Source: Eubacterium sp. 14-2 (GTDB taxonomy: Bacteria > Bacillota > Clostridia > Lachnospirales > Lachnospiraceae). From it: a stretch of 64,000 nucleotides of DNA. Both the position numbers and the translations under genes were made by a program. The notes beneath the pieces are model-generated. The model worked only from the letters and a program-made list of their open reading frames with translations. It was not told the origin of the DNA and did not search any database. Of the stretch, positions 17,427 through 25,929 are shown in pieces; positions within the stretch are counted from its first letter, which is position 1, and each line of letters starts with the position of its first letter. Location of the stretch: positions 124,001-188,000 of the forward strand of contig NZ_KE159568.1 in NCBI RefSeq assembly GCF_000403845.2. Reading direction: 5' to 3'.

Positions 17427-17491
17427 TTGACAATGATAAATATAGAACATTTGTTTGTTTTTGTCAACAGGAAATCACGAACAAATGTTTG
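17427..17491 (-). promoter_or_regulatory. Minus-strand promoter with SOS boxes
   Basis: On the minus strand TTGACA (17467-17462) and TATATT (17444-17439) are 17 bases apart. CGAACAAATGTTTG (17478-17491) matches the DinR/LexA consensus and AGAACATTTGTTTG (17444-17457) is a weaker copy inside the spacer. A TCCTGTTGACAA inverted repeat flanks the whole. It reads toward the replication operon. Confidence 0.6.
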
Positions 17492-17571
17492 CTATTTTCT
17501 TTAAATTATGGAAACAAAAAAACTACCTCTGTACAATTACACACATTGGTAGTTAAAAGTGAAGCAATATC

Positions 17572-17994
17572 TTATTCCTCACCGGAAACAAATTTAATAA
17601 ATTCATCCGGTAATACAGCTTTGATTTTTGATTCATTATAATCTTTTATGTTTCTTGTTACAATGTAATCCATCTGATTACAGCTTGCACAGCAAGAAAT
17701 AACTGCATCTTCATAATCCTTTATATCCAGTAATAATGCCTGTCGGCAATCTTCAGAAGTAACATCCAAAATATAAAACAACTCAAATAATTTGGATATG
17801 GCATTTTTCGCTTGTTCAGAATCATGCAGATGTTTCCTTATCAGATAGTAAATATCTATAGCGGAACTTGCGGTAATATATAAATCCTCTATCTGATTAG
17901 CGGCTAACATAAATATTTCTTCCGCTGCCTCCCTGAATGGCTCCCTGCCTGTTAATGCGTCTATGATTATATTCGTATCAACCAATGCTTTCAT
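17572..17994 (-). CDS. PIN-domain toxin (VapC type)
   Basis: 140 residues. MKALVDTNIIIDALTGREPF carries the first PIN aspartate. Later acidic residues (DYEDAVISC and DYIVTRNIKDY) complete a typical ribonuclease site, as in VapC toxins that cut tRNA or rRNA. It overlaps the stop of the upstream antitoxin gene in a TAATG arrangement, as expected for a coupled pair. Related to the PIN gene at 22837-23250. Confidence 0.85.
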   Translation of the reverse strand: MKALVDTNIIIDALTGREPFREAAEEIFMLAANQIEDLYITASSAIDIYYLIRKHLHDSEQAKNAISKLFELFYILDVTSEDCRQALLLDIKDYEDAVISCCASCNQMDYIVTRNIKDYNESKIKAVLPDEFIKFVSGEE

Positions 17995-18209
17995 TATTTA
18001 TTATCCAGCCTTTCATCTCGTGCAGCATCTATATCAGCATCTTTAGGCAATATACCAAATAATGCCTTTGCCGTTTCTACTCTGTTTTGATGTGGATTTG
18101 TCAATTTTGCAACAACCTTCCCATTTTTTGTAATATAAATATCCTCTTGTGCAGAAAGCAACAAGTATTTGCCTAAATTTTGTTTTAATTCTGTAGCTGT
18201 AATGGACAT
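17994..18209 (-). CDS. Phd/YefM-type antitoxin
   Basis: 71 residues. SITATELKQNLGKYLLLSAQ is the DNA-binding Phd/YefM fold, followed by DIYITKNGKVVAKLTNP and a flexible tail expected to bind the toxin. Upstream, repeated TATTATTATATATTATT and two gTGCGAT motifs could be its operator. It neutralises the PIN toxin next to it and probably represses the pair. Confidence 0.8.
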   Translation of the reverse strand: MSITATELKQNLGKYLLLSAQEDIYITKNGKVVAKLTNPHQNRVETAKALFGILPKDADIDAARDERLDNK

Positions 18210-18673
18210 ATTATCATCTCCTTCCGTACTATTATTATATATTATTTGTGCGATAATGCAAATATATTCGTGCGATTTTTTACTATTTCATTAAGAAATA
18301 ATTTAACTGTGCCATTTTGGCATAGCTGCATCTTATGTATTTTGCCATGAAATCGCTGTTTTATTTCAGAGGTGAATGGCTATGCCTGTAGCGCGATATT
18401 TGGCTCAAATACGGGTTAAAATGGTTTTAGGGTAAGATTCTGCATTTATTGGAAACAAGGCTGAATCAGCCTGTTAATGCTCTTTATCTTATAGAATAGA
18501 TTTCACCCCGGATTATTCAGAATCACAAATGCCCTGTATGGAATTATTTTGGAGCATGGATGTAAGATTACATGTTGACGGGATGAAAACTTCATACAGG
18601 GTAAATTCACTATGCATATTCCCATGATTCCTGGACAAACTCTATCCTATATGCAGATACGGAGTGATTATGA
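18210..18673. other. Intergenic region with long-range hairpin
   Basis: No gene seen. CCCTGTATG (18532-18540) pairs with CATACAGGG (18593-18601), enclosing a TGTAA/TTACA hairpin; a TGCC-attttGGCA hairpin lies near 18330. It separates the antitoxin promoter (minus) from the HTH gene (plus) and probably holds that gene's promoter. Confidence 0.35.
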
Positions 18674-18871
18674 ATGAAGATTATGCTTAATCAAGTTTTA
18701 GAGGATAAAGGAATATCACAAAATAAAATGGCAAAGGAGACAGGAATCTCCACAACCACGCTTCGGAACCTGAACCACAACAGGACTACCCGGATCAGTT
18801 TTGATATACTGAAAAAGATTTGTATTTACTTGGATTGCAGTGTTGAGGATATCCTTTACGTGGAAAAGTGA
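18674..18871 (+). CDS. XRE-family HTH regulator
   Basis: 65 residues, all helix-turn-helix: LEDKGISQNKMAKETGISTT, then LRNLNHNRTTRISFDILKKI and a Cro/YozG-like end CSVEDILYVEK. ACGGAG precedes the ATG. It is divergent from the antitoxin unit, with the type I toxin gene 100 bases downstream. Probably a local repressor; operator not identified. Confidence 0.75.
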   Translation: MKIMLNQVLEDKGISQNKMAKETGISTTTLRNLNHNRTTRISFDILKKICIYLDCSVEDILYVEK

Positions 18872-18874
18872 AGA

Positions 18875-18903
18875 TTGTCTTATTCTGCCGGATGTGTTAG
18901 AAT
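18875..18903 (+). promoter_or_regulatory. Promoter of the small toxin mRNA
   Basis: TTGTCT (18875-18880), 17-base spacer, TAGAAT (18898-18903). It would give a 5' leader of about 65 bases whose end folds as GTACT-TTCCG/CGGAA-AGTAC, hiding the ribosome site AAAGGAG. Confidence 0.6.
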
Positions 18904-18975
18904 GCTTATAGTCAGATTAGAACAACGTAGGGATAGTCTGGTGGTTGTACTTTCCGGAAACGGAAAGGAGTACAT

Positions 18976-19056
18976 ATGAATACGTTAGAAATTTTAACGC
19001 TATTATTGGTTGTTTTTGCAGCCTTATCATACCTCGACAATCACCATAAAAAGTAA
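18976..19056 (+). CDS. Putative type I toxin, 26-residue membrane peptide
   Basis: The peptide begins MNTLEILTLLLVVFAALSYL and ends with a charged tail DNHHKK, the layout of Fst/TxpA-type toxins that insert in the cell membrane. AAAGGAG precedes the ATG and is sequestered in a hairpin, as in known type I toxins. A strong bidirectional terminator follows, and a convergent promoter drives an antisense RNA. It could be a small membrane peptide of other function, but the RNA layout argues for a toxin. Confidence 0.75.
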   Translation: MNTLEILTLLLVVFAALSYLDNHHKK

Positions 19057-19164
19057 ATTGGCTACCTCCTACGGCAATAGGAAGTAGCCTGTTTAACTTA
19101 AAATCACCATTATTAAGTTTCCGGTGGCAACCATCGGACAGCTCAATATCCTTTGATTGCTTCT
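19045..19164 (-). ncRNA. Antisense antitoxin RNA candidate
   Basis: On the minus strand TTGAAA (19199-19194) and TATAAT (19176-19171) are exactly 17 bases apart. The transcript from about 19164 runs into the toxin terminator and overlaps the end of the toxin message, where it can pair with it. No open frame in it. This is the normal design of a type I antitoxin. Confidence 0.65.
19060..19089. terminator. Bidirectional terminator shared by toxin and antisense RNA
   Basis: GGCTAC-CTCCTA pairs with TAGGA-GTAGCC around CGGCAA. The plus side ends TGTTTAAC; the minus side is followed by AATTTACTTTTTA. Shared overlap terminators are typical for par/Fst-type loci. Confidence 0.75.
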
Positions 19165-19170
19165 ATGATG

Positions 19171-19199
19171 ATTATAAACTATCCAGAGTTCTTTTTCAA
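19171..19199 (-). promoter_or_regulatory. Promoter of the antisense RNA
   Basis: TTGAAA, 17 bases, TATAAT read on the minus strand: stronger than the toxin promoter, as expected for an antitoxin RNA. Confidence 0.65.
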
Positions 19200-19445
19200 G
19201 TGGTAGTTTAGGAAATGAGGATGTTTCGGCATCCTCATTTTTTCGTGAGTATATATTTACGTGGTTGCCAGATTGCTTATTTTCAACATGGATATTGTGG
19301 AAAATCCAGCAAATCAAGGGTCTGTATATGCTCCCTATCAAGAGAACCTTATTTTTCAATGGTTTCTGCTGATATGCAGGTGAAAAATAGGCTGCTTTTG
19401 GTAAGTTCGGTCACACAGGATTTTTAAATGGCAAAATACCTTTTA

Positions 19446-20033
19446 TTATATTTCTTTCATAAACAAATTCGTATTTATACTGTCATCCATATCGGAGGCT
19501 TTAGAAAATAGTAAATTAATATAATCTTCCAATTCTCTACCTGGGTAATTTGTCATTACTTTCTCAAAAATAGAATCAATATCTTTAGTGCCTGGAGATA
19601 ATACACTATATACAAAAGTTTTTGCAGTAGGAATATATTCCTTTATCTCAAAATTTGTAGGCACTCCAAAATTATACAATGCCATTATTCCTTTATTGTT
19701 TTTTCCTGCTACAACCATCTGAAAATTTGTAGGGAGAGATTCTTTCAAATTTTTTCTATAATCCACCCCTTCCTGGGCAATTTTACAAAAAATATTTGCA
19801 ACATGATCCGCTTTTAATTGAGAAATGTCCTGCTTACAAACATTTTCAAATTGTTCTAAAAGCCATAAAGAGAATTCTCGATCACCGCTAAACCCTAAAA
19901 TCACATTATCATTTATCTTTCTTGTTTTATCAAATTTTTCATCAACCACTAAATCTGTCCTGGCATTTTTAACACGGCCATCACTGATTACAATTGCCCT
20001 ATTTGTGAACACTATTCCTATAATTAAACTCAT
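19446..20033 (-). CDS. Stand-alone proteasome-beta/HslV-like Ntn hydrolase (copy A)
   Basis: 195 residues. After removal of Met the chain starts SLIIGIVFTNRAIVISDGR. Aligned to proteasome beta subunits this gives Ser1, Gly5, Asp17 and Arg19, and a Lys in FDKTRKI two residues later than Lys33. LGFSGDREFS fits the SGxxxD loop. So it seems an N-terminal-nucleophile hydrolase with Ser in place of Thr. No ATPase partner (HslU/ClpX-like) adjoins it. It follows the PD-(D/E)XK-like gene by 67 bases, so they probably form one unit. Related to the gene at 30754-31356. Confidence 0.65.
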   Translation of the reverse strand: MSLIIGIVFTNRAIVISDGRVKNARTDLVVDEKFDKTRKINDNVILGFSGDREFSLWLLEQFENVCKQDISQLKADHVANIFCKIAQEGVDYRKNLKESLPTNFQMVVAGKNNKGIMALYNFGVPTNFEIKEYIPTAKTFVYSVLSPGTKDIDSIFEKVMTNYPGRELEDYINLLFSKASDMDDSINTNLFMKEI

Positions 20034-20100
20034 TTCCTATTTTCCCTCTACTATTTTATGAATAATCTTACATCCCATTTTACTAATCCAAACTTTCGAT

Positions 20101-20766
20101 TTACTTACTAACTTCACATTGAATAACCATATTCCTTGCCCGTTCTGCTAATCCAATCTGAAAACTTTTTATATCCATACTCTCTCCCTTTTTGCTTTCC
20201 AAATTTAAAATATAAATATATTGTGGAACACAAACAAAAACCTTCTGAAACCTTATTTTATGTTTAGTCTGAATATTGTTCATTTCACTAATTGCTTGAT
20301 TTAGCATTTGCTGATTTGCCAAAATATCACTATACACGAACAAATAGTTTTCCATATATTTTTTATATCCATCATCATTTAATTTTTTTATTTTCTCTGA
20401 AAAACTTTTAAATATCCTCTCAAAATCATCATTATCAGGTATACCAACAAGTATCCCATCAACATACATTGCGTACGGTTTATAAGAATTATTTATTTTC
20501 TCAATTGCCTTATCCCTGTTTCTTACTTGTCCACTTTCTATTTTTGCATACAAACTTTCATTTTCTTCTTGCACCTTATTTCTGGCTATAGTCACTTCAA
20601 CACCTATGCCATTTTTATCATCTTGCAAATCTGGCTTATCCAATATTTCTAAATTTTCAAACTCGTTTGGAAACATTTTTTCTAATATTAATTTTGCCAG
20701 ACACTCATAATAATCTACTTTTGTATGATCTGGCAGAGGTTTATTTGCAAAATCCTTGTATTCCAT
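20101..20766 (-). CDS. Possible PD-(D/E)XK nuclease-like protein
   Basis: 221 residues. Near residue 45 DKPDLQDDKNGIGVEVTIA fits the PD...(D/E)xK core with Thr in place of Lys, preceded by a helix with a conserved-looking Glu (YYECLAKLILEK). This layout is seen in restriction-like proteins. The rest (VFVCVPQYIYILNLE) is unrecognised. Adjacent to the proteasome-like hydrolase and near a HEPN-like gene, suggesting a defence cassette. Catalysis is uncertain. Confidence 0.5.
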   Translation of the reverse strand: MEYKDFANKPLPDHTKVDYYECLAKLILEKMFPNEFENLEILDKPDLQDDKNGIGVEVTIARNKVQEENESLYAKIESGQVRNRDKAIEKINNSYKPYAMYVDGILVGIPDNDDFERIFKSFSEKIKKLNDDGYKKYMENYLFVYSDILANQQMLNQAISEMNNIQTKHKIRFQKVFVCVPQYIYILNLESKKGESMDIKSFQIGLAERARNMVIQCEVSK

Positions 20767-21022
20767 AAATACTCCTAATTTTTTAACATATTATTTTGAT
20801 TATAAAAACCTTTTACTTATACCAAATTTACAGTAATTATCTATGTGAAACGATACACTTAGACAGATTAGCCTATATGGAGCTGAGCAGGTGATTTGCC
20901 TTGCCAGATATTCATTTATTCCAGTAACGACAGATTTGCTTTTACTGGATATACCACTCGTATTTTCTGTACGAAGGATTTAAAACAACTAAGTAGATAC
21001 AATGCCTTTCACAACTAACAAT

Positions 21023-22051
21023 CTACACGTCTATAACAATTTCTGAATATTCTTCTTGCATTTTTTTCACTCTCCACGCAAGTTCTGCAATGATATCCAT
21101 ACATAAAATCAGCTTCAAATTCATTTCTTTTGTATTATAATTTGTCTGTTTTCCATGGCATATCATATTCCGATTAGGCTGTGTGTCTATATCATTTTCC
21201 TTAGTCGAATATGCAACTCCCAAAAAATACTGTAACACTTTATTTCCTATAATAATAATAAACCTCTGTGATTGACAATTTACTATCTGAAGAAGCATTC
21301 CTTTTTCACTATCTGGTTTACAATTCTGATTAAATCTAACTATAAGATCCTTTTTTTCTTTATATGGAATCCTCTGGAATTTAATCAATTCGTTATATAC
21401 ATCACGTATCATTCCACTCAATTGAGTTGCAAATAAAGAAGCTGATGAAGCGTATAATCCAAGTTCATATGTCTCTATTCCTTCTTCAATAAGTACCACT
21501 CGTTCTGAATTAAAAACTTGAACATTTTTAATACCATTCAAAATATGAGCTATACATTCATCATTATAATAATCCAGGATAATTTGGCACATTTCTTTCT
21601 TATTACATTGATTATCATTGCTTTTATAAGAATATATCAACCTATCCTGCAATTCTGTATCCATTTCCAGATATATAGGGAACCCCAATTCGTCCGCTAT
21701 TTTTAAAAATAGATTTTTATCATGTATTATTTTCCACTGTTTAAATGATTCTAAAACGGAACTCTGTAAAACAATGCCACAATTAGACAAAACAACATTT
21801 AGATTAGAAGCTATAGCCGATACATTCTGCATCCAATTTTCACCAAAAATACTCATGCGCATTGTTCTTAAACTTGAAATGCACTTTGATATTGCTTGTG
21901 TCTCGCACAGCTTCAAATTATAAAGTGGCATAACTGCATCTTTTAAACTATTGATACTTGATTGCATCTTAAGATAATCCATAGATCTTGATATCCCTTT
22001 TAAGTGATACACGTTTACACTATTTTGAATACGAATAATGCCAGTATACAT
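21023..22051 (-). CDS. HEPN-like protein, possible abortive-infection RNase
   Basis: About 342 residues from MYTGIIRIQNSVNVYHLKGI, with GGAGG 7 bases upstream; a longer frame lacks a ribosome site. The C-terminus NRNMICHGKQTNYNTKE, then LKLILCMDIIAELAWRV, fits a HEPN domain (R-x4-6-H). The long N-terminal part is helical with a membrane-free composition. HEPN domains in such islands are often toxin or anti-phage RNases. A non-catalytic role cannot be excluded. Confidence 0.55.
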   Translation of the reverse strand: MYTGIIRIQNSVNVYHLKGISRSMDYLKMQSSINSLKDAVMPLYNLKLCETQAISKCISSLRTMRMSIFGENWMQNVSAIASNLNVVLSNCGIVLQSSVLESFKQWKIIHDKNLFLKIADELGFPIYLEMDTELQDRLIYSYKSNDNQCNKKEMCQIILDYYNDECIAHILNGIKNVQVFNSERVVLIEEGIETYELGLYASSASLFATQLSGMIRDVYNELIKFQRIPYKEKKDLIVRFNQNCKPDSEKGMLLQIVNCQSQRFIIIIGNKVLQYFLGVAYSTKENDIDTQPNRNMICHGKQTNYNTKEMNLKLILCMDIIAELAWRVKKMQEEYSEIVIDV

Positions 22052-22836
22052 ATATAACCTCCCCCCCCTTAACAAAAACAAACAACTGTTCATAAAATTA
22101 AAAATAAGTTTATCATAACTCTTATTTATTTGCAACTATATTTTGTGCCTATTTTTCATATTTCTTTTCATACCTACTAAATATAGAAATAATTCATTTG
22201 CAAACTTCACATAATATATATTTTGATAGTCAAACTATTTTCCATCCTCCACCGAACACAAACACACCATCCCTCACCCTTACCCAAACACCCCACAATC
22301 CCTTATTTCACAACCACTTCCACCCCATTATCTCCAAATATGCAGCAGTCCAAAACCCATCCTGAAAACTCCCACATTCCCTTATTTTACAATCAAAAAT
22401 CCGAATTACTTATAAATCATCACCTTTTAATAAGTTATACTTATATTAAATTTCATTTTATAACCTACACTAATAATCGAAAATTACTTATAAAACATAG
22501 CATTCCTGATACTCTCCCTCCAGAAAATAACCATCCCTACCGAACATCCTTATTTTAGAATAACTTCTAATCTCATTTATTTCCATGATAATATATATTT
22601 CCTATATATTTACTTGGATATTATTTAAAAAATAATATCCAACATACAAAATGTCGAACTATATACCGAACTTTTTCGCTATATGAACTGCTGCATGGTG
22701 ATTCATTTTATCCCTTATGCTGCTCTGCATCTTCACATAAAACAATCATCCATCACCAATAACAGGATACAAAGAAAGCACCGCCAGATAATCAATTCAT
22801 CCTTTGGCGCTTCTCATTTCACTATATAAAATCTTT
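22052..22836. repeat. Gene-free, C-rich region with diverged repeats
   Basis: About 785 bases without a credible gene. The motif CACAATCCCTTATTTCACAA (near 22295) recurs as CACATTCCCTTATTTTACAA (near 22373) and in weaker form near 22545. The stretch is C-rich on plus. It may be decayed sequence or a leader; no promoter identified. Confidence 0.35.
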
Positions 22837-23250
22837 TTATAATTCTAAATAGTCTTTTGGTAAAATTGCCTTTATTTCTGAGGTTTTATAATCATCAATG
22901 TTTCTTGTTACAATGTATTCTGCCCCATATGCTTTTGCACACTCCATCTGCAAACAATCCTCAAAATCTGAAAAATCCCCATTTTGAAGCCCTGACAGCA
23001 ATTTGGCTTTATCTATCCCTTCAATATCAAAAATCCGGCATAAATTAAGCAGCGCCTCCCTCCGTTCTCCTGCATTGTAATCTTTCCTTAATATAAAAAA
23101 CATGTTAGAAACTGAATGCGCTGCAATACACCCTTTTACTTTTCCATCCACACAGGCAAGGACAATCTTCTCTGCATCCTTATAAAACGGCTCCCTTGTA
23201 AGAAGATAGTCAAGCAATACATTCGTATCAACCAGAACCCTATTTACCAT
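22837..23250 (-). CDS. PIN-domain toxin (VapC type), second copy
   Basis: 137 residues, starting MVNRVLVDTNVLLDYLLTRE with the PIN aspartate, and DFSDFEDCLQMECAKAYGAE, EYIVTRNIDDYKTSEIKAIL toward the end. The C-terminal third is close to the PIN gene at 17572-17994 (IVTRNI.DY..S.IKA.LP). It overlaps its antitoxin gene by 11 bases. Probable tRNA/rRNA-cutting toxin. Confidence 0.8.
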   Translation of the reverse strand: MVNRVLVDTNVLLDYLLTREPFYKDAEKIVLACVDGKVKGCIAAHSVSNMFFILRKDYNAGERREALLNLCRIFDIEGIDKAKLLSGLQNGDFSDFEDCLQMECAKAYGAEYIVTRNIDDYKTSEIKAILPKDYLEL

Positions 23251-23464
23251 ACTTTTCTTCCCTATAAGAAGCTAACTCCGCATCATAATCAGTAACAGTC
23301 CCTTTCCTGCGCAACTGCTCTAATCTTGCAAACGCTTCTTTCCTTTCTGATTGTTCGTCATTGTATAAGCCATTCACACCCTGCATAATCTGGATCACAA
23401 AGCCCAATTTATCTTCCGGCACCTTTTCCAGCATCCTGATTGCTTCCTGTCTGATTGCTGTCAT
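23240..23464 (-). CDS. Antitoxin partner of the PIN toxin
   Basis: 74 residues from MTAIRQEAIRMLEKVPEDKL; this ATG has GGAGG 11 bases upstream. The helical start recalls antitoxins of the DUF2281-like kind, followed by a charged tail (RKEAFARLEQLRRKGTVTDY). It is a different antitoxin family from the one at 17994-18209, so the two PIN modules are independent. Confidence 0.65.
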   Translation of the reverse strand: MTAIRQEAIRMLEKVPEDKLGFVIQIMQGVNGLYNDEQSERKEAFARLEQLRRKGTVTDYDAELASYREEKYGK

Positions 23465-23593
23465 AGGCAAATACACCTCCCATTTCCTGATATCATAACT
23501 GCTTCATCCATTTACATCTATAATATAGCATTTTCCCGCACCATATACAATCAGCACCAGAAGAAAATTTACGCTTTCCATTTGTAATCAACT

Positions 23594-23617
23594 AAAACGC
23601 TTCCCTGAACTGCTGCA
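23594..23617. repeat. 24-bp duplicate fragment of the gene at 23790-23972
   Basis: The 24 bases at 23594-23617 are identical to 23843-23866, inside the small gene. In frame it reads LQQFREAF then a stop. Relic of a partial duplication. Confidence 0.45.
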
Positions 23618-23789
23618 ATTTTATATGAAAGAAATAGCATCCCACCGTCCAAAGTGAATGCTATTCCAAAATAGATATTCCTACTGAGGGCAAATCGGAT
23701 CTTGCATCCGGTTCACTTCCTGATTAGATTATACACTAGGGCTGCTTGATTTTCAAATAGCTCTTTTCGTTTTCTGCAAACAAATATCC

Positions 23790-23972
23790 TTACTTCTGTC
23801 CTGGGGTACCCTCACGGAACAAATACCCCTCAGAAGCCGCATAAAACGCTTCCCTGAACTGCTGCATTTCACCATCTGAAAGCACACCATTCAATTTTCC
23901 CATGCAGGTATTACATGCTTTTTCTTTCAATCGGTTGCTTTCTTTTACTTTTTCCATTGTTGTGGTTTCCAT
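23790..23972 (-). CDS. Small hypothetical protein
   Basis: 60 residues (KACNTCMGKLNGVLSDGEMQ), with a CxxC pair and a helical end. GGAGG is present in the ...GGGAGGCATTT upstream. A 24-base piece is duplicated at 23594-23617. Function unknown; typical small phage gene. Confidence 0.45.
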   Translation of the reverse strand: METTTMEKVKESNRLKEKACNTCMGKLNGVLSDGEMQQFREAFYAASEGYLFREGTPGQK

Positions 23973-23996
23973 AAATGCCTCCCTGTCTTAATTTTA

Positions 23997-24434
23997 TCAA
24001 AAAGGAAACAAAACCTTATTCAACTGCCACTGGCAATACGATATGAACTCATTTCGAAATTTAGATGTTTCAGAAAAAATATTCACCGTTTTATCAATAT
24101 CAACCCAATATTCTATCGGATCAGTTATTACAACCGATATGTAATACTGTGGGCTAAGTTCTTCATCATTGTGGCATAAAACCTGCATCCGTACACATAA
24201 CAATAGCTTCTCTGACTTTGGTATATCCATATCTGATTCCGTTTTTGACCATTCTTCCATGCCCTGATAGATAATATCATTCAGCTTGTCTTTGATACAT
24301 TGTGGTGTATCGTCTGTAAAAGGAATGGATATTAAAACACCATGCTCACCAGAAACATCAAATTCTATCTTGTGATTTTCAATGTTGAACTTTGTATATT
24401 TACAATCTTCTCTACTAAAACTCATACTTTTCAT
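23997..24434 (-). CDS. Hypothetical phage protein
   Basis: 145 residues, soluble, beta-rich (ISIPFTDDTPQCIKDKLNDI). No motif recognised. AAGGAAGAG precedes the ATG. It is separated by 57 bases from the next gene upstream and is part of the run of minus-strand small genes. Confidence 0.5.
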   Translation of the reverse strand: MKSMSFSREDCKYTKFNIENHKIEFDVSGEHGVLISIPFTDDTPQCIKDKLNDIIYQGMEEWSKTESDMDIPKSEKLLLCVRMQVLCHNDEELSPQYYISVVITDPIEYWVDIDKTVNIFSETSKFRNEFISYCQWQLNKVLFPF

Positions 24435-24491
24435 ACTTCTCTTCCTTCCGAATTTCCTCTAACTTTTCCCTCTTCTGGTTCTTATGTATTC

Positions 24492-24776
24492 TCATTTAAT
24501 CAGCCCTATTTCATTCAACAGGCATACACAGTCTTTAAATCCCTGCTGGTATGCAGCCCTCATGCAGCAGATCCCCTGTGATATGTAAGCGCACACCAAA
24601 CCATCTATCATCTGCATTTCTTTCTCTGAAAATCCATGTTCTTTCATCTGTACAGAAACACCTTCTATTTCCTTCCGCGCTTTCAGATATGCTCCATCCC
24701 CTGCAAGAATACTGTCTAACCTTTCCCCGGTTACACGGATTGTTAAAACATCAAAAATATTATTGCCATTATCCAT
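24492..24776 (-). CDS. Hypothetical helical protein
   Basis: 94 residues from MDNGNNIFDVLTIRVTGERL, using the ATG with GAGGA 6 bases upstream. Helical, ending GFKDCVCLLNEIGLIK; such small helical proteins are frequent next to recombinases in Clostridia elements. It follows the serine recombinase gene closely. Function unknown. Confidence 0.5.
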   Translation of the reverse strand: MDNGNNIFDVLTIRVTGERLDSILAGDGAYLKARKEIEGVSVQMKEHGFSEKEMQMIDGLVCAYISQGICCMRAAYQQGFKDCVCLLNEIGLIK

Positions 24777-24785
24777 ATACACTCC

Positions 24786-25574
24786 TCACTCTCTCAACCG
24801 CTTGTAGTTTTCATAATCTGTATCTACAATCCAACCGCAGCCCTGCTCAAATTCCAAAAGAACATTTATCATAGCCTGTTCTGCTGTCTCCGCCTCAATA
24901 ATGACTTTCCTTGTAATTTCCTTATACGGATGCTTTAATGGAACAATAAACTTTTTCACTCCATGTTCTTCATTCCATGCGGATTCAATATCATTCATAA
25001 TATCCATTAAATTCTGCTTTGCGTCTTTCATCCAGTACAATTCCCCATTGATTTCTACTGGCTTTCCGATTTCAAATTGGTGCTGAATGTGATCTGCCAA
25101 CTGCTTTTTTCCTGCTTCCACACCTAAGCCTTGCATAACCCTGTCATGTATCTTTTCTTTTTCCTGCTGTGCCATATGTGCCTTTAGCGTCACAAAAATA
25201 TCAATGATCATCTTCGATAAACTGTCATCATTCATTTTTTCCCAATCATTCAGAAACGGTACATCTAAAGCTACAACCCTGATACCCTTTGACTGTAAAT
25301 CCTTAATTTCCACTATCACATCATCTGCATTTCTCCCTAATCGGTCTATATCAGATATAATCAGAGTGTCACCATTCCTAAGCTGTTTCTTCATATTGTG
25401 ATAGTTTGGTCTGTTATCCGCTTTTGTTCCACCAGTGATAATATCAGAAACAAATTCATCAATATTAAATCCATTGCATATAGAATACTCAATGATAGCC
25501 TGTTTCTGTCTATCTGTCTTCTGTGTTTTATGATTAGTCGATATCCTCATATAAGCAAATATTTTATTTTCCAT
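24786..25574 (-). CDS. Serine recombinase (resolvase/invertase type)
   Basis: 262 residues from MENKIFAYMRISTNHKTQKT; this ATG (25574) has GGAG 8 bases upstream, while a longer frame to 25718 has none. Ser in RIST is the nucleophile. LIISDIDRLGRNADDVIVEI is the resolvase core, and the helix with HMAQQEKEKIHDRVMQG follows. The usual short helix-turn-helix end is replaced by a different domain (VPLKHPYKEITRKVIIEAET). It could resolve multimers or invert a segment; it is too short for a large integrase. Confidence 0.8.
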   Translation of the reverse strand: MENKIFAYMRISTNHKTQKTDRQKQAIIEYSICNGFNIDEFVSDIITGGTKADNRPNYHNMKKQLRNGDTLIISDIDRLGRNADDVIVEIKDLQSKGIRVVALDVPFLNDWEKMNDDSLSKMIIDIFVTLKAHMAQQEKEKIHDRVMQGLGVEAGKKQLADHIQHQFEIGKPVEINGELYWMKDAKQNLMDIMNDIESAWNEEHGVKKFIVPLKHPYKEITRKVIIEAETAEQAMINVLLEFEQGCGWIVDTDYENYKRLRE

Positions 25575-25701
25575 CTCAGTTACTCCATGAAATCCATAAG
25601 TATTTTCATATAAGATTTTCCGTACCATTCTCAAAGAAAATGATTCCGTAATTACCCTACATGAAATCAACTGTTTTTGTGTAAGGATAAACACCCTTAA
25701 A

Positions 25702-25929
25702 TTAAAACTTATCCTCAATCAACAGTAGTAAAAGATTCCCACCAGTGCCATATAAAGATACCATTTTCTTTCCGTTAATGAAACATTTCGTTCTTGATGA
25801 ATTCATCAAATGGCTTTTCTGTCCATGCTCTGTCATTCTTTCTGTATATGCTTTCATTATCTTATGCTGTCCATTCATGTGATTCCGCAGGCTGTCAGCC
25901 TGTTTCCTTTTCACAAATCCTTTATACAT
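25702..25929 (-). CDS. Possible small basic protein
   Basis: 75 residues, basic (MYKGFVKRKQADSLRNHMNG). No ribosome site is clear at the first ATG. It overlaps the preceding gene by 19 bases. Might start at an internal Met. Weak case. Confidence 0.3.
   Translation of the reverse strand: MYKGFVKRKQADSLRNHMNGQHKIMKAYTERMTEHGQKSHLMNSSRTKCFINGKKMVSLYGTGGNLLLLLIEDKF

Noticed and set aside
18657-18668. 12-mer GATACGGAGTGA shared with 4586-4597
   Set aside because: One copy contains the ribosome site of the HTH gene; a 12-base match alone can be chance.
22223-22558. Plus-strand 111-codon frame rich in His, Pro, Thr, Ser
   Set aside because: Low-complexity composition from a C-rich strand and no ribosome site; treated as non-coding.
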